DNA of 55,222 nt, taken from positions 1 through 55,222 of the IMG/VR virus record IMGVR_UViG_3300046740_000635. One strand, written 5' to 3'. Shown piece by piece: positions 25,568 to 34,654 of the stretch. Position 1 is the first letter of the stretch; every line of letters starts with the position of its first letter. The translations under genes were made by a program, and so were the position numbers. Source of the stretch: a virus. The notes below the pieces were generated by a model. That model did not search any database. It was not told the DNA's origin and saw only the letters and a list, made by a program, of their open reading frames with translations.

Positions 25568-26433
25568 GTCGCGATGGCGATGGCGGCGACACCGGCGGCG
25601 GCGCCCGCCAGCCCGCCCACGCCGGAGGCCTGGTTCTGCGCGATGGCGGTGTTGGCGTTGAACCCGGCCATGGAGTTCTGGAAGTTGGTGTTCATGATGT
25701 TGGCCGCGTTCATGTTGGAGGTGTTGCTCAGCCCCTGCCACTGCGTCGGCGTGCCCATCAGGTTGCCGTACGTCGACGATGTGTTCAGCCCGGCGTTGAT
25801 CCCGGCGCCCCCCTGGCTGGCGGCACCCTGCCCGGCGCCCTCGGCGGTGCTGTAGGACTGCGCCACCTGACCAGGGTAGCCACGGCCGATGTTGATCGCC
25901 TCGCCCTGCAGGGCCAGCCCGGTGGCTTCCGTCTGGTTGCGCGCCTGGGTCCCGGCGCCGGCCTGGGCGGCGGCCTGCTGGATGCGGGCGCCCAGGTCGA
26001 GCGCGCCGTAGCGGGCCTGGCTGGGGTCGATGTTGAACCCCTCCAGGGTCTGCAGCGCGGCGTTGCGCTGACCCGAGAAGGCGTTGGCCACGTCGGCCTG
26101 CGCCGCCGCCGAGCGCTGGTCCGCCCGTCCCGGCGTGTTGTAGTCCTGAGCCTGTTTGGCGAACGCGCCTTCCATGGGCCGGTAGGTTTTCTCGTAGTAT
26201 TGCTGCGCGGTTTGCGCGTTGGCCATGTTCTGGCGTTGCGCGTCCATCGACAGGTTCGACGCGTCCATCATGTTCTGCATGAACGCCTGGGTCCGGGGCG
26301 CCTCCTCGGCGTATTGCTGCTTGGCCCAGTCCAGCTGGTCTTTCGATGTCTGCGCGCCGATCTTCGCCGCCTCCAGCGAGGATGCCGACACCGCCGAATA
26401 GTCCGGTGGAGCGGGCGCCCGGCCCTTACTCAT
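25564..26433 (-). CDS. internal virion (ejection) protein, gp14-like, 289 aa
   Basis: An Ala/Gln/Asn/Gly-rich protein of the size and composition of small podovirus internal core proteins. The N-terminus (MSKGRAPAPPDYSAVSASSL) leads into long helices (residues about 20-180). A Gly/Asn-rich section follows, and a hydrophobic C-terminus (SGVGGLAGAAAGVAAIAIAT) could insert in a membrane. It lies next to the two large ejection proteins, as in T7-like order gp14-gp15-gp16. No cysteine and little charge at the C-terminus. The assignment rests on composition and context. Confidence 0.7.
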   Translation of the reverse strand: MSKGRAPAPPDYSAVSASSLEAAKIGAQTSKDQLDWAKQQYAEEAPRTQAFMQNMMDASNLSMDAQRQNMANAQTAQQYYEKTYRPMEGAFAKQAQDYNTPGRADQRSAAAQADVANAFSGQRNAALQTLEGFNIDPSQARYGALDLGARIQQAAAQAGAGTQARNQTEATGLALQGEAINIGRGYPGQVAQSYSTAEGAGQGAASQGGAGINAGLNTSSTYGNLMGTPTQWQGLSNTSNMNAANIMNTNFQNSMAGFNANTAIAQNQASGVGGLAGAAAGVAAIAIAT

Positions 26434-26894
26434 GACACGTTCTCCGGCAGGAGGTTACTACGGTAGTGACGCGGCCTTAGATTGAGATATCTGCACTGAT
26501 CCCTGGTCATCTCCATGATCACCAGGTCCGACCCGTCGGGATAGACGTCGTCGATGACGGCGGCCACGGTCCAGCCAAGATGCTTGTTGACGCGCAGCGC
26601 GACATGGTTGGTCGACTTCACCAGCCCCATGGCCTTGCGGCAGTTCAGTTGCGCGAACGCGTAATGGAAGATCATCCAGAGGAAGTCGCGCGTCACCCAG
26701 TTATCCTTCGACCCCGCCGAGTGCATCATGAGCGAGGAACCCAGATATCCCGTGAACACGACACCGCCCACGGTCTTCCCGTCGCGGTGCATGGCCACCA
26801 CGTGGTCGGTCTTCTCGTTGAACACGCCCTCGATGCGTCCCATGACCCAGTCGCCGTCGCCGGGATGGTTGATGCGGATCTCGCGCTGGCTCAT
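26430..26894 (-). CDS. GNAT-like acetyltransferase, 154 aa
   Basis: An alpha/beta protein with a GNAT-like order. It has DHVVAMHRDGKTVGGVVFTG in the beta-strand region, then AFAQLNCRKAMGLVKSTNHVA and LRVNKHLGWTVAAVIDDVYPDG, resembling the acceptor-end helix and strand of acetyltransferases. Proteins of this kind are commonly encoded beside podovirus internal virion genes. The classical Q/RxxGxG/A motif is not clear, so activity is uncertain. The start overlaps the 74-aa gene stop, and the stop overlaps the ejection protein start. Confidence 0.7.
   Translation of the reverse strand: MSQREIRINHPGDGDWVMGRIEGVFNEKTDHVVAMHRDGKTVGGVVFTGYLGSSLMMHSAGSKDNWVTRDFLWMIFHYAFAQLNCRKAMGLVKSTNHVALRVNKHLGWTVAAVIDDVYPDGSDLVIMEMTRDQCRYLNLRPRHYRSNLLPENVS
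26455..26469. repeat. dispersed palindrome copy (TTACTACGGTAGTGA)
   Basis: A near-perfect palindrome with one mismatch between arms, inside the 3' end of the GNAT-like gene and 22 bp upstream of the ejection-protein start. Confidence 0.6.
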
Positions 26895-27115
26895 TTCAGT
26901 TTCGCCCCGATATCGCCCTCGGTCACCAGGCCAAGCCTGACCAGGTCGTTCAATGTGACCGCGCGGTCCAGCGGATTACCGCGATGGCCGCCCAGCGACT
27001 CGACACCCTGGCGTAGCTGACTCGCCACCGTCACCAACGATTGCAGGTCGCTGATCGGCTGGCTGATCGAAGGCACGTTGAAGTTCCGGGAAACCTGGTT
27101 TGGGTTGAGCGCCAT
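26891..27115 (-). CDS. small virion-operon protein, 74 aa
   Basis: Starts MALNPNQVSRNFNVPSISQP. The ATG at 27115 was chosen over an upstream extension because it overlaps the stop of the tail-hub gene (TGATG). The C-terminal part (RAVTLNDLVRLGLVTEGDIG) looks like a small helical domain. Proteins of this kind occur between podovirus tail and ejection genes. Function unknown. Confidence 0.7.
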   Translation of the reverse strand: MALNPNQVSRNFNVPSISQPISDLQSLVTVASQLRQGVESLGGHRGNPLDRAVTLNDLVRLGLVTEGDIGAKLK

Positions 27116-29406
27116 CACACGGTCTTCAGTTCGCGCATCGTCGACGCGAGTTCGACGCTGTGGATCGAACATCTGGCGATGATCTCGAACTGCCAGTTGA
27201 ACGCCTTGCGCCCCGACGGGAAGCGGAAGATGCAGCGTGTCTGTTGCAGCCACTCCTCGTGGATCAGGTCCTGCGATGGACCGGCGTAAAGCCGGAACCG
27301 CGCGTTGACGCCGGGCGGCAAGGTCAGGTTCTCCATCGGCGTGTCGGGCGGCGGGACGACATCCGTCGGCGCCGGATCAAGCACCTCCGGATCGAGCGAT
27401 ACCTGGCAGGCGCCCAGCGACACCGGACTGGCGAAGTAGAACTCGCGCGACCGCCAGCGGTAGATCAGCGGCGGCGTGTCCATGCTGTCCCATTTGTACA
27501 CGACCTCGTTGGCCATGATGTAGGCGTCGCCCGTGTAGACATCGTTCCAGATGCTGACCACGTCGACGAACGGCGACACCGAGCATATCCCCAGGCGTTC
27601 CTCGGTGTAGTCGATGAGGAAGCCCATGCCGGTGCCGTTGATCGCGAGGTATTGCGCGCGGTGGCGGCAGGCGACGAGGTTATCCCCGTGGAACCGCTTG
27701 ATCCAGATCTCGCGCGTGAGGTTGCTGAGCGTCTGGTTCTGCGCGCCGTAGTAATTCAGCGCCACCAGACCATTGGGCGAGGAATAATAGACCCCCGCGA
27801 GGTCGGTCACCACCGAGCCGCGCGAGATGCATGGCTCCGGCGTCTGGATCTGCGCGAAGATGTACTGCGCCGGGGAATTGCCCGTGCCGGTGCTGGGGAA
27901 CCCCGAGGTCAGCACGACCAGGGACTGCTGCCATAGCGCCAGCGCCACGATGGGATAATGCAGGCTCTGGTCGTAGCCCGCCGGCCACGCGTTGGGCCGG
28001 TTGGGTTCACAGAAGTGGATGGTGTTGCCGGTGAAGCCCACCAGCATGCCACCGGGGATCGAGATCAGCCCGTCCAGGTCTTCCACGGGCGGCGCGAAAC
28101 TCACCGATGCCAGTATGTTGTTCTGCACCACCGTCGTGTTGGGGATGGTATCGTTGTAGACCGTGATGCCGATGGCCAGGTCGACCACGAAATAGAACGT
28201 GGCGCCGCCGGAGACCCCGGCAACGGTACGATACAGCCTGGTCGTGACGATGGGTGGGTAATTCTTGCCCGACGGCGTGGGCGGCGCCGAAGCGGGCAGG
28301 TTGGCCACGTGCCATACCGCGTCCGTGGCACCCGACTTCACGATGGAAGGCGCGGACGGCGAGCTCTCGGTGCCCAGCGAGTCGACGAACGTATAACAGT
28401 AGGACCGGTCCTCCAGTGGCGCGTCGCCGCTGGGATCGTAATGCACGTCGAACGTGAGGCCCGAGCCCGTCCCGGAAATCAGCGTGGGCGTGATCGGATT
28501 GGCCGGCGTGGTGGTGTAGTGCGTGTCGGGCCCTATCGGCATCAGGTCCCTGGCGCCCATGTCGAACCTCACGGCCGCGCCGGTAGGCCCGACCGCTCCC
28601 GGTCCCGCGTCGATCAGGCGGACCGGCTCGTTCGCCGGGTTGACGGGATTGGTGTTGTAAGTGCCGGGTAACGGCACGTCGACCACCGACACCAGGGCGC
28701 CGCCGACGACCTGCAGGTGCACCTCGATCTGCGCCCCCTCACCCGTGGTGCCCTGGAACAACGCCGACGCGGCGTCCGTGCCCCCGGTGCCGGCACTGGC
28801 GATGCCGACGTTCACCGCCTGCGTGGTGTTCAGCAGGAACCGCTGCGGCAGGTGGCCGAACGCAAGCACGCCACCAGGGACTTCCAGCACGGTGTTCTGC
28901 GTGTAGTTGGCGCCTGGGGTCACGACGGTGGCGCCATTCGGGACGAGCGCCGGGATGCCGCCGCCAATGGGTGACACGACGGGCGCCGCCGCGTCCGACG
29001 GATCGACGGGGATGAACCCCAGGCTGTAGTGTGGGTCGCCATTTTTAATACGGTCGTAAGTATTCCACCAGGCGCCCGCGTCGGGCACGCCGGGCGGGTT
29101 GGTCCAGAACACCCGGTGCAGCGTGTCGTTGGCCAGAGGCGAGACGCAGACGCAGGAGAACTCGCTCGGCAAGGGCAGCCATTCCTCGGGGTCCCCAGGC
29201 TTGGGACCCGGCACGCGATAGGCCTTGCGTACCTCCCAGGTCGCCTTGCCGGACAGGTCGATGACCGGCTCGGGCTGCGGCAACCCGTTCAAGGGCCCGT
29301 GCGCCAGGTCGGTGTTGGTGGCGCGCGAAGCCATGTTGTCGGGCAGGAGCCTGGGCTCCCGCCTGGGTATCTCACCTCCGAAATCCTTGACCGCGAACGC
29401 GACCAT
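27115..29406 (-). CDS. tail hub/stabilisation protein (beta-propeller type), 763 aa
   Basis: A large structural protein, likely the short-tail nozzle or hub comparable to P22 gp10 or T7 gp12. The N-terminus is FGGEIPRREPRLLPDNMASRA. Later repeats of strand-rich blocks resemble a propeller: ISIPGGMLVGFTGNTIHFCE, PIVALALWQQSLVVLTSG, and RGSVVTDLAGVYYSSPNGLV. The C-terminus contains YRWRSREFYFASPVSLGACQ and RFRLYAGPSQ. The family was assigned from this pattern and from its place between fibre and ejection genes. The start follows directly on the stop of the 150-aa gene (TAGATG). Confidence 0.72.
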   Translation of the reverse strand: MVAFAVKDFGGEIPRREPRLLPDNMASRATNTDLAHGPLNGLPQPEPVIDLSGKATWEVRKAYRVPGPKPGDPEEWLPLPSEFSCVCVSPLANDTLHRVFWTNPPGVPDAGAWWNTYDRIKNGDPHYSLGFIPVDPSDAAAPVVSPIGGGIPALVPNGATVVTPGANYTQNTVLEVPGGVLAFGHLPQRFLLNTTQAVNVGIASAGTGGTDAASALFQGTTGEGAQIEVHLQVVGGALVSVVDVPLPGTYNTNPVNPANEPVRLIDAGPGAVGPTGAAVRFDMGARDLMPIGPDTHYTTTPANPITPTLISGTGSGLTFDVHYDPSGDAPLEDRSYCYTFVDSLGTESSPSAPSIVKSGATDAVWHVANLPASAPPTPSGKNYPPIVTTRLYRTVAGVSGGATFYFVVDLAIGITVYNDTIPNTTVVQNNILASVSFAPPVEDLDGLISIPGGMLVGFTGNTIHFCEPNRPNAWPAGYDQSLHYPIVALALWQQSLVVLTSGFPSTGTGNSPAQYIFAQIQTPEPCISRGSVVTDLAGVYYSSPNGLVALNYYGAQNQTLSNLTREIWIKRFHGDNLVACRHRAQYLAINGTGMGFLIDYTEERLGICSVSPFVDVVSIWNDVYTGDAYIMANEVVYKWDSMDTPPLIYRWRSREFYFASPVSLGACQVSLDPEVLDPAPTDVVPPPDTPMENLTLPPGVNARFRLYAGPSQDLIHEEWLQQTRCIFRFPSGRKAFNWQFEIIARCSIHSVELASTMRELKTV
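29045..29059. repeat. dispersed palindrome copy (TTAATACGGTCGTAA)
   Basis: A copy inside the tail-hub gene with an exact right half-site (TTACGAC on the other strand). Confidence 0.4.
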
Positions 29407-29859
29407 CTACTTTCGCCTGCTCCCATCCCTGGCGCCACGCGCCGCCGTCGGCACCTCGTCACCCAGCCAGATCCCAAGCACGGCGGCGCTGTCCACGGCA
29501 TCCGAGTCCTGCATACCATACTGGTCGGGACGGAACCCGCGCGCCGTCTGCCCGGAACGGATATGCACGTAATAGAGCGCGGGATCACCACGCGCGGGCA
29601 CCTGTACCACGTCACCATTCGGATCGGTGTAGCTCGTCGCGGCACTCCCCGGTCGACCGTACCAGACATCGGGTGGTGGCACGGATGGATCGAGGTTGGT
29701 GTCACGGATGACGATGTCACCGCTCGCATCACGTGGATCGCCGAGCGCGTTCCGCGCGGAACCGGGTGCATCGCGTTCAAGTTCTTCGCGTAACGCGAAC
29801 ACGCCCGCGACCCCACTGACGAGCGCGGTCACGGGGAACGTCATACGATAGTCGTTCAT
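29407..29859 (-). CDS. hypothetical virion-operon protein, 150 aa
   Basis: Acidic and Pro/Gly-rich, starting MNDYRMTFPVTALVSGVAGV (one hydrophobic segment at residues about 9-25). The C-terminus is basic (ARGARDGSRRK). A strand-rich centre includes GDVVQVPARGDPALYYVHIR. It lies between the 64-aa gene and the tail hub, with immediate stop/start junctions. No family recognised. Confidence 0.65.
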   Translation of the reverse strand: MNDYRMTFPVTALVSGVAGVFALREELERDAPGSARNALGDPRDASGDIVIRDTNLDPSVPPPDVWYGRPGSAATSYTDPNGDVVQVPARGDPALYYVHIRSGQTARGFRPDQYGMQDSDAVDSAAVLGIWLGDEVPTAARGARDGSRRK

Positions 29860-30050
29860 GTCGTCACCTTCTCGATGACGGGCAGGATCGCATCGATGAT
29901 CCGCTCGACGTCGATCAACAGATCGACATCCGTGGCACCACGCCCAGGAATGACAATAGCGTCCCCCACCATTTCAGCGTGCGCACCAAGTTGGTTGAGG
30001 ATCGCAGCGGTGATCGCGTCGTTGAGTTTGTCTCGGTCAGCGGTGGTCAT
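29856..30050 (-). CDS. small hypothetical protein, 64 aa
   Basis: A 64-residue protein, MTTADRDKLNDAITAAILNQ..., with two amphipathic helices and an acidic centre (GATDVDLLIDVERIIDAI). Start and stop overlap both neighbours (ATGA), which supports it as a real coupled gene. Function unknown. Confidence 0.65.
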   Translation of the reverse strand: MTTADRDKLNDAITAAILNQLGAHAEMVGDAIVIPGRGATDVDLLIDVERIIDAILPVIEKVTT

Positions 30051-32524
30051 ATTGTCACCTGTTGCATCTCGGTGTCGGACAGGGCGCGGTTCCAGTAGGT
30101 CACGCGGCGTATATAGCCGGTTGGCATGGACTGGTATCCAACCTGATCACCAAAGAATTTAAGCGTTGTAATGACAGGAAGCGAACCATTCCATGGGTTC
30201 AATGCCATCATGGTTCCACCAACCGCGCCCTTGGCTGTTGCCTGTTGATACGCGATTGCCGCCTTCCGCACGGCTCCAACTGCTATAGCGCCCATGACGC
30301 CACCAGATACAACACTACTTCCGTTCGCCGTGATTACCATGTTACCCGCGAGATTATCCTGTTGCACATAAAGACTGATGAAATCGGTAGTTACAATGGC
30401 TCCAGTCAAAGATGTGACATGAGAATATGAACCAATCGGTTCACCAAGATATACAAACTCAGCTTGCAACGTGCCGAAGTTCGCGTTGAACCAACTCACG
30501 TTGGTTAGCATCGATGCGACATCAGCCGCCCTGGTCACCGACACCGATGTCGTTGGGATGTGACTGGTCGGGAACGCGCCAGCCTCGACCTGATTGCCCC
30601 AGACCCATACACCATCGACGTTGTTACCCGCGAACACGGCGCTACCGGTGTTATCACAAGGAACGATATTCGCGATATAAGCACCAACGGTCGAGGTGGA
30701 TGTATTGCTCGCGGAGCACCGATACCAGCCATTGCCCACCGCTTGGATTTGTCCCGAGCCATTTGGTGCCTGACTACTAACTGTTCCGTTCGACAGGTCG
30801 AACACCACCGACTGGTAAGTCGGGTAGGAACTGTTTTCCAGTCCTATCCTGCACAACTTAATTCCAGCCGCCTTCATGTAGACGGAATACGTATAAGTCG
30901 TGTTGATCGCACCAGTCTGCTGGCCGACGAAAAGCTGATGCACGGTGTTCGTCGAACCAGGAATTAACGCCATCGCATCACTGGCGCCCGATGGGCTGAC
31001 GCCGATGTTTTGCGTATAGCCATCCTGTGATGCGTTGGCTGGCTGATTGGCCGCCCAGTTCACGCTCGGAGCGACGACATTGGCGCGCTGTTCTTCGATC
31101 AGCAAACCTTGCAACACACCCGCTTTGTAATCCCAACGCGGCGCGTTGACCGCCGCCGTCTGAACCAATCCGCTGGCGTTGACATAGGTCGCGGTCGATG
31201 CGCGCGTGAACGTGATACGGCTGTCGAGCGTGCCGGGTGTCATGAAGTCGAGCGATAACGTGGGACCATCAAGTGTGGTCGCGCTGATCAGTTCGCTCTG
31301 GCTCAGTTGCCGGGGCCAGTAGCGCGTGCGTCGTGCCCACTGGCTCATGGAATATTGGTAAATCACCGGACCAGACAGGGTCAGCTTAACAATCACGGGA
31401 AGCGACGCGGGAGGACCAACCGAATTGAAATCATGCGGGATCGCATTATGCGCCGCGTTAACATTTTTGTTGATGGCCCATGACATGGCGCCGCGTTGTG
31501 ATACATCACGAAACACCGTCAGTGACGGGCCCCAGTTGGCGGCACCAACACCGGTCCCGCTGGCATTGACAGAAACCCCATTTATAGTACGCGCCACGCT
31601 TGTCCCCTGCGCGTCGCCTTGATCCGGGAGGATGAAATCACTATTCGGATCAGTCCCAACAAAAGCAATGGGACCATTGTACGAGAGCGGCGTCCCTTCC
31701 ATGATATACTCATGTACCAAACTACCCTGCGTCGTGCTGAACCCGGTCACCGACGCAATCGGATAACCCAACACATCCACCGCGCGTGTCACCGCCGTCG
31801 TCGTGGTCGGGATATAGCTGGATGTGAAGTTGAGTTCGACCTGACCGCCCCAGGCGAAGATGGTTTGCGCGGGCGTGCTGGTTTGCGTTGCATCTCGCAG
31901 GTCAGTGCCGATCAACGGATACCATGTCGTCGCCGTCAACGCCGGGGTGGCGAATACGAACCGTTGCCATTGCGTGGTAAGAGTGATGCGCGGCGCGGAA
32001 TACCACGTGACGTTGTTTGTCGCCCCGAGGTAAATCTGCTCCCCGCCCGCGTTGCCTTTCAGCCATACACTGAACGCATAGGATGCCGCCGTGGCGGTAA
32101 TGCCCTGGCATATGAAACTGTATGCCCCCGCACCCGTTACCGCCGGATAAACAATACGCGTAGCTGTCACGGTTCCGTTGGGAGACGCGATCTGGTTTGC
32201 CGTTGGTGTGGGTGCCACGACAACACCCGCCGCCAGTATCCACACCGCGTTCGCCAGGTTCTCGCTCTGCAACGCAAGGTTCGTGCTCGTATCCTCAAGC
32301 AACAAACCCTTGAGTTGCAACGTCACCGGATCGTAATCGAAGCGCGGCGCATTGATCGCCGCCGAGGCCAGCGTTCCGCTGGCATTGGTGTACCAACCAG
32401 ATGAGGCACGTGAGAACACCGCGCCCACGCCGAGTGAGCCACCCATGAAGTTCCGTTCGAACGACGGTGATGAACGGCCGCTTTTACCCGTCCATAACCA
32501 GGGCCTGTTGGAAAACGCGTTCAC
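30047..32524 (-). CDS. tail-associated protein with two LamG-like modules, 825 aa
   Basis: A putative fibre or decoration protein made of two related halves. Each begins with a similar block: FSRASSGWYTNASGTLASAA (about residue 38) and FTRASTATYVNASGLVQTAA (about residue 437), followed by NAPRxDYxxxxLxGLLxE. This recurs in phage proteins with concanavalin A/LamG-like carbohydrate-binding folds. Start is GTG at 32524. Codon use is visibly more AT-rich than the neighbouring genes, as often seen in host-recognition genes acquired by transfer. Likely involved in binding cell-surface sugar. Confidence 0.7.
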   Translation of the reverse strand: MNAFSNRPWLWTGKSGRSSPSFERNFMGGSLGVGAVFSRASSGWYTNASGTLASAAINAPRFDYDPVTLQLKGLLLEDTSTNLALQSENLANAVWILAAGVVVAPTPTANQIASPNGTVTATRIVYPAVTGAGAYSFICQGITATAASYAFSVWLKGNAGGEQIYLGATNNVTWYSAPRITLTTQWQRFVFATPALTATTWYPLIGTDLRDATQTSTPAQTIFAWGGQVELNFTSSYIPTTTTAVTRAVDVLGYPIASVTGFSTTQGSLVHEYIMEGTPLSYNGPIAFVGTDPNSDFILPDQGDAQGTSVARTINGVSVNASGTGVGAANWGPSLTVFRDVSQRGAMSWAINKNVNAAHNAIPHDFNSVGPPASLPVIVKLTLSGPVIYQYSMSQWARRTRYWPRQLSQSELISATTLDGPTLSLDFMTPGTLDSRITFTRASTATYVNASGLVQTAAVNAPRWDYKAGVLQGLLIEEQRANVVAPSVNWAANQPANASQDGYTQNIGVSPSGASDAMALIPGSTNTVHQLFVGQQTGAINTTYTYSVYMKAAGIKLCRIGLENSSYPTYQSVVFDLSNGTVSSQAPNGSGQIQAVGNGWYRCSASNTSTSTVGAYIANIVPCDNTGSAVFAGNNVDGVWVWGNQVEAGAFPTSHIPTTSVSVTRAADVASMLTNVSWFNANFGTLQAEFVYLGEPIGSYSHVTSLTGAIVTTDFISLYVQQDNLAGNMVITANGSSVVSGGVMGAIAVGAVRKAAIAYQQATAKGAVGGTMMALNPWNGSLPVITTLKFFGDQVGYQSMPTGYIRRVTYWNRALSDTEMQQVTI

Positions 32525-32528
32525 GGCA

Positions 32529-32993
32529 TCAGCCCCAGATCACGTTCAACGATATCGTCACGTCCGTGGTGCTGCCCAGCGTCACCCCCGAGCGGGCTAT
32601 CAGGGCGGCGTACAGGCTGGTGCCCGTGGGCAGGTCGAACGGCATGACCGCCGTCGTGGCCTGCACCACGGAGGGCGCCGAGGCGCCCAGCAGCGCGGTG
32701 TCCGTGAGATGCAGGACACCAATGACCTTGGCCAGGTCCGCCGCCGCGATGGCGACCGCCGTTCGGTCGGTGACGGTGCTGGCGGTGGGAGACGCCGAGA
32801 ACAGCACCAGGTCCATCGTCGGGATCACCCCCGAAGCGAACGTGACCGACGCGCCCTGGACGATGGCCGCCCCACCGGATACGGAAGCGATGTAGGGGAA
32901 CACCAACAGGCCACCGATGGACGCGCCGATGGCGTAAGCCGCCGCCTGTACGGCCGGCCTGACCTGACTTTGCGGGTTCGACGTGCCGCTCAT
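32529..32993 (-). CDS. small structural protein, 154 aa
   Basis: A Ser/Thr/Ala-rich, strand-rich protein, starting MSGTSNPQSQVRPAVQAAAY. It contains GASIGGLLVFPYIASVSGG and ends VTLGSTTDVTISLNVIWG. It resembles small phage head or tail decoration proteins in composition and is located between fibre-type genes. The start overlaps the stop of the 57-aa basic protein gene (ATGA). Function inferred from context only. Confidence 0.65.
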   Translation of the reverse strand: MSGTSNPQSQVRPAVQAAAYAIGASIGGLLVFPYIASVSGGAAIVQGASVTFASGVIPTMDLVLFSASPTASTVTDRTAVAIAAADLAKVIGVLHLTDTALLGASAPSVVQATTAVMPFDLPTGTSLYAALIARSGVTLGSTTDVTISLNVIWG

Positions 32994-33163
32994 TTGCGTT
33001 TCCCTCCGGCTTTGCCACCTTTACGCGCCGCTGATAACGCGATGGCGATGGCCTGCTTCCTGTTCTTCACGATGGGGCCACCCTTGCCCGAATGCAGGTT
33101 GTCCGCCTTGAACTCAGCGAACACCTGTTTCTTCTTTTGATCGGGCGTGCCGACGAGGGGCAC
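32990..33163 (-). CDS. small Lys-rich protein, 57 aa (GTG start)
   Basis: A short gene beginning with GTG at 33163: MPLVGTPDQKKKQVFAEFKA. It carries IVKNRKQAIAIALSAARKGG, a pattern seen in a widespread family of small basic proteins in phages and bacteria (KQAIAIALSxA, DUF6496-like). It fits exactly between the upstream stop (33164) and the downstream ATGA overlap. Nucleic-acid binding is plausible from charge; the role is unknown. Confidence 0.72.
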   Translation of the reverse strand: MPLVGTPDQKKKQVFAEFKADNLHSGKGGPIVKNRKQAIAIALSAARKGGKAGGKRK

Positions 33164-33508
33164 CTACTTCACCCAGACCCAGGAACCGACCCCCGCCGAG
33201 GTGACCACCCACAGCATGGTGACCTTGGTATTGACCACCAGTGCCGTCGGCGCGCCGGACACGGCGCCACCCGTGGCCGTCTGCATGGTGAGCGTGGTCA
33301 CCGCCGCCGTGGACACGATGGACGCCATGTCGCCCGCCGACGGCCCGGCTGGCAGTCTTACCGTCAGCGTGGCCAGCGTACCAGCCGGGGTCAGGAACAG
33401 ACTGGGTCCCGACATGGAGATGACCGCGCCGGCGATGGGCGTGGCCGCCTGCGGCGCGATGCCGCCGTCGGGGAAGAACGTTCCGTTATTGAACAGGAAG
33501 CTGGGCAT
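33164..33508 (-). CDS. small fibre/decoration-type protein, 114 aa
   Basis: Starts MPSFLFNNGTFFPDGGIAPQ. It is Ala/Thr/Val-rich and strand-rich (GTLATLTVRLPAGPSAGDMA; VVTSAGVGSWVWVK at the end). The composition resembles small phage fibre or head-decoration proteins that end in a GxWxWV strand. It lies among fibre genes. No enzyme motif seen. Confidence 0.65.
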   Translation of the reverse strand: MPSFLFNNGTFFPDGGIAPQAATPIAGAVISMSGPSLFLTPAGTLATLTVRLPAGPSAGDMASIVSTAAVTTLTMQTATGGAVSGAPTALVVNTKVTMLWVVTSAGVGSWVWVK

Positions 33509-33531
33509 GGCGATTATCCTTTCCTAAGAGA

Positions 33532-34431
33532 TCATGTTAACACAACGCCGCGCCAGGACGTGCCATCGTGCATCATAAGTTTGTGGTTCACCGTGTCGTA
33601 GGTCAGCGCCACGCGACCCGCCGATGCCTGAAACGGCGCGCCTGTTGGCGGTCCGGCGCAGGCGGAAACGTGCAAGAAATGAGAGGTCGCCGTCGTCGCG
33701 TTCGGCTGGCCGTTATAACCAACGATAAGGTCGGTGCAGCCGAAACCACCCGCGATGCCAGTGTTATACGCGGGATAAATGTAGGTGCCCGTGCTGGTTA
33801 CCAGAAAGCTTCCATCGGAACCGCCAAACCCAACCGCGAGTCCTCTGTCAGGGTGCATGTTTCCGCCAACGCCGCAGCTTATCTCAAGATTATACGTGGG
33901 CGCTGGAGTTCCTATACCGACCGGCGCGCTAAGGAACGCGCCATATTCGTTCGTCGCCTGTGATGATCCTTCCTGATACAGGAAATAGTGATTGGTTATC
34001 GTTCCACCACCGGATTTATAGTTTCCGTGCCCAAAGTAATCCACGCCATTGACCAGCGTCCCGGGGGTGGCGATGCCGGATACCGCCATGATGCCGTTAA
34101 CCTGTTGCACGACGCTACCGGGGACATTGTCGAAAACCGACGCGTTGCCGTAAATCGCGGAAGTGTGTCCGGAAAGCGGGACCGCGTGACCGTTCGCCTG
34201 CACGAACATGTAGCTGACGAGTCCCAGACTGTCGCCGCCCGTTTGGTTCGCGGTATAGACAGTCGTGCTCGCTATTTGATTAAATATATAGTCTGCCGTG
34301 GGCTGCGTCGTGACGCCGCTGATGTTGAGATTATGCTTTCCGGCATCCGCGAGCGGCAGAAACGGGCCACCAGTCGTCGTGCCACTTTTTGGCTGTAAAA
34401 AACTCGTACCAACAACAGCGAACGTCGGCAT
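33532..34431 (-). CDS. putative tail fibre protein, 299 aa
   Basis: A Gly/Thr/Asn-rich protein of fibre type. ATG at 34431 was chosen because a strong AAGGGGGG lies upstream; the open frame continues to 34542 without a good start. The N-terminus MPTFAVVGTSFLQPKSGTTT matches that of the SGNH-hydrolase protein, suggesting a shared virion attachment peptide. It ends VALTYDTVNHKLMMHDGTSW followed by RGVV, a common phage fibre C-terminal pattern. Function: likely part of the receptor-binding apparatus. Confidence 0.65.
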   Translation of the reverse strand: MPTFAVVGTSFLQPKSGTTTGGPFLPLADAGKHNLNISGVTTQPTADYIFNQIASTTVYTANQTGGDSLGLVSYMFVQANGHAVPLSGHTSAIYGNASVFDNVPGSVVQQVNGIMAVSGIATPGTLVNGVDYFGHGNYKSGGGTITNHYFLYQEGSSQATNEYGAFLSAPVGIGTPAPTYNLEISCGVGGNMHPDRGLAVGFGGSDGSFLVTSTGTYIYPAYNTGIAGGFGCTDLIVGYNGQPNATTATSHFLHVSACAGPPTGAPFQASAGRVALTYDTVNHKLMMHDGTSWRGVVLT

Positions 34432-34441
34432 GAAACCCCCC

Positions 34442-34654
34442 TTATCCGATACCCGGGAACCTGGCGCGGACCTTGGCGCGGACCTTGGCCGCGACTGGTT
34501 TGCCGGCGGAACGCGCCAGCGCGTTTCGCGCATGCGATGCATCCGGGATCGGATAGCTTCCGGAACCGGAACCTTTGGGGCCTTCGCCCTTACCCGGCAG
34601 AGCGAAATCCTTTCGTGGCAGCTTCTGGCGCTGCCCTGAAGACAATTTTGCCAT
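34442..34654 (-). CDS. small basic protein, 70 aa
   Basis: A basic protein, MAKLSSGQRQKLPRKDFALP..., with the core SYPIPDASHARNALARSAGK and the end VRAKVRARFPGIG. This matches a widespread small family with YPIPDxxHARNALAR...VRxAVRxRFP (DUF6582-like), often encoded in phage genomes and seen as minor virion or DNA-associated proteins. The start overlaps the upstream stop (TGATG). Role unknown. Confidence 0.72.
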   Translation of the reverse strand: MAKLSSGQRQKLPRKDFALPGKGEGPKGSGSGSYPIPDASHARNALARSAGKPVAAKVRAKVRARFPGIG

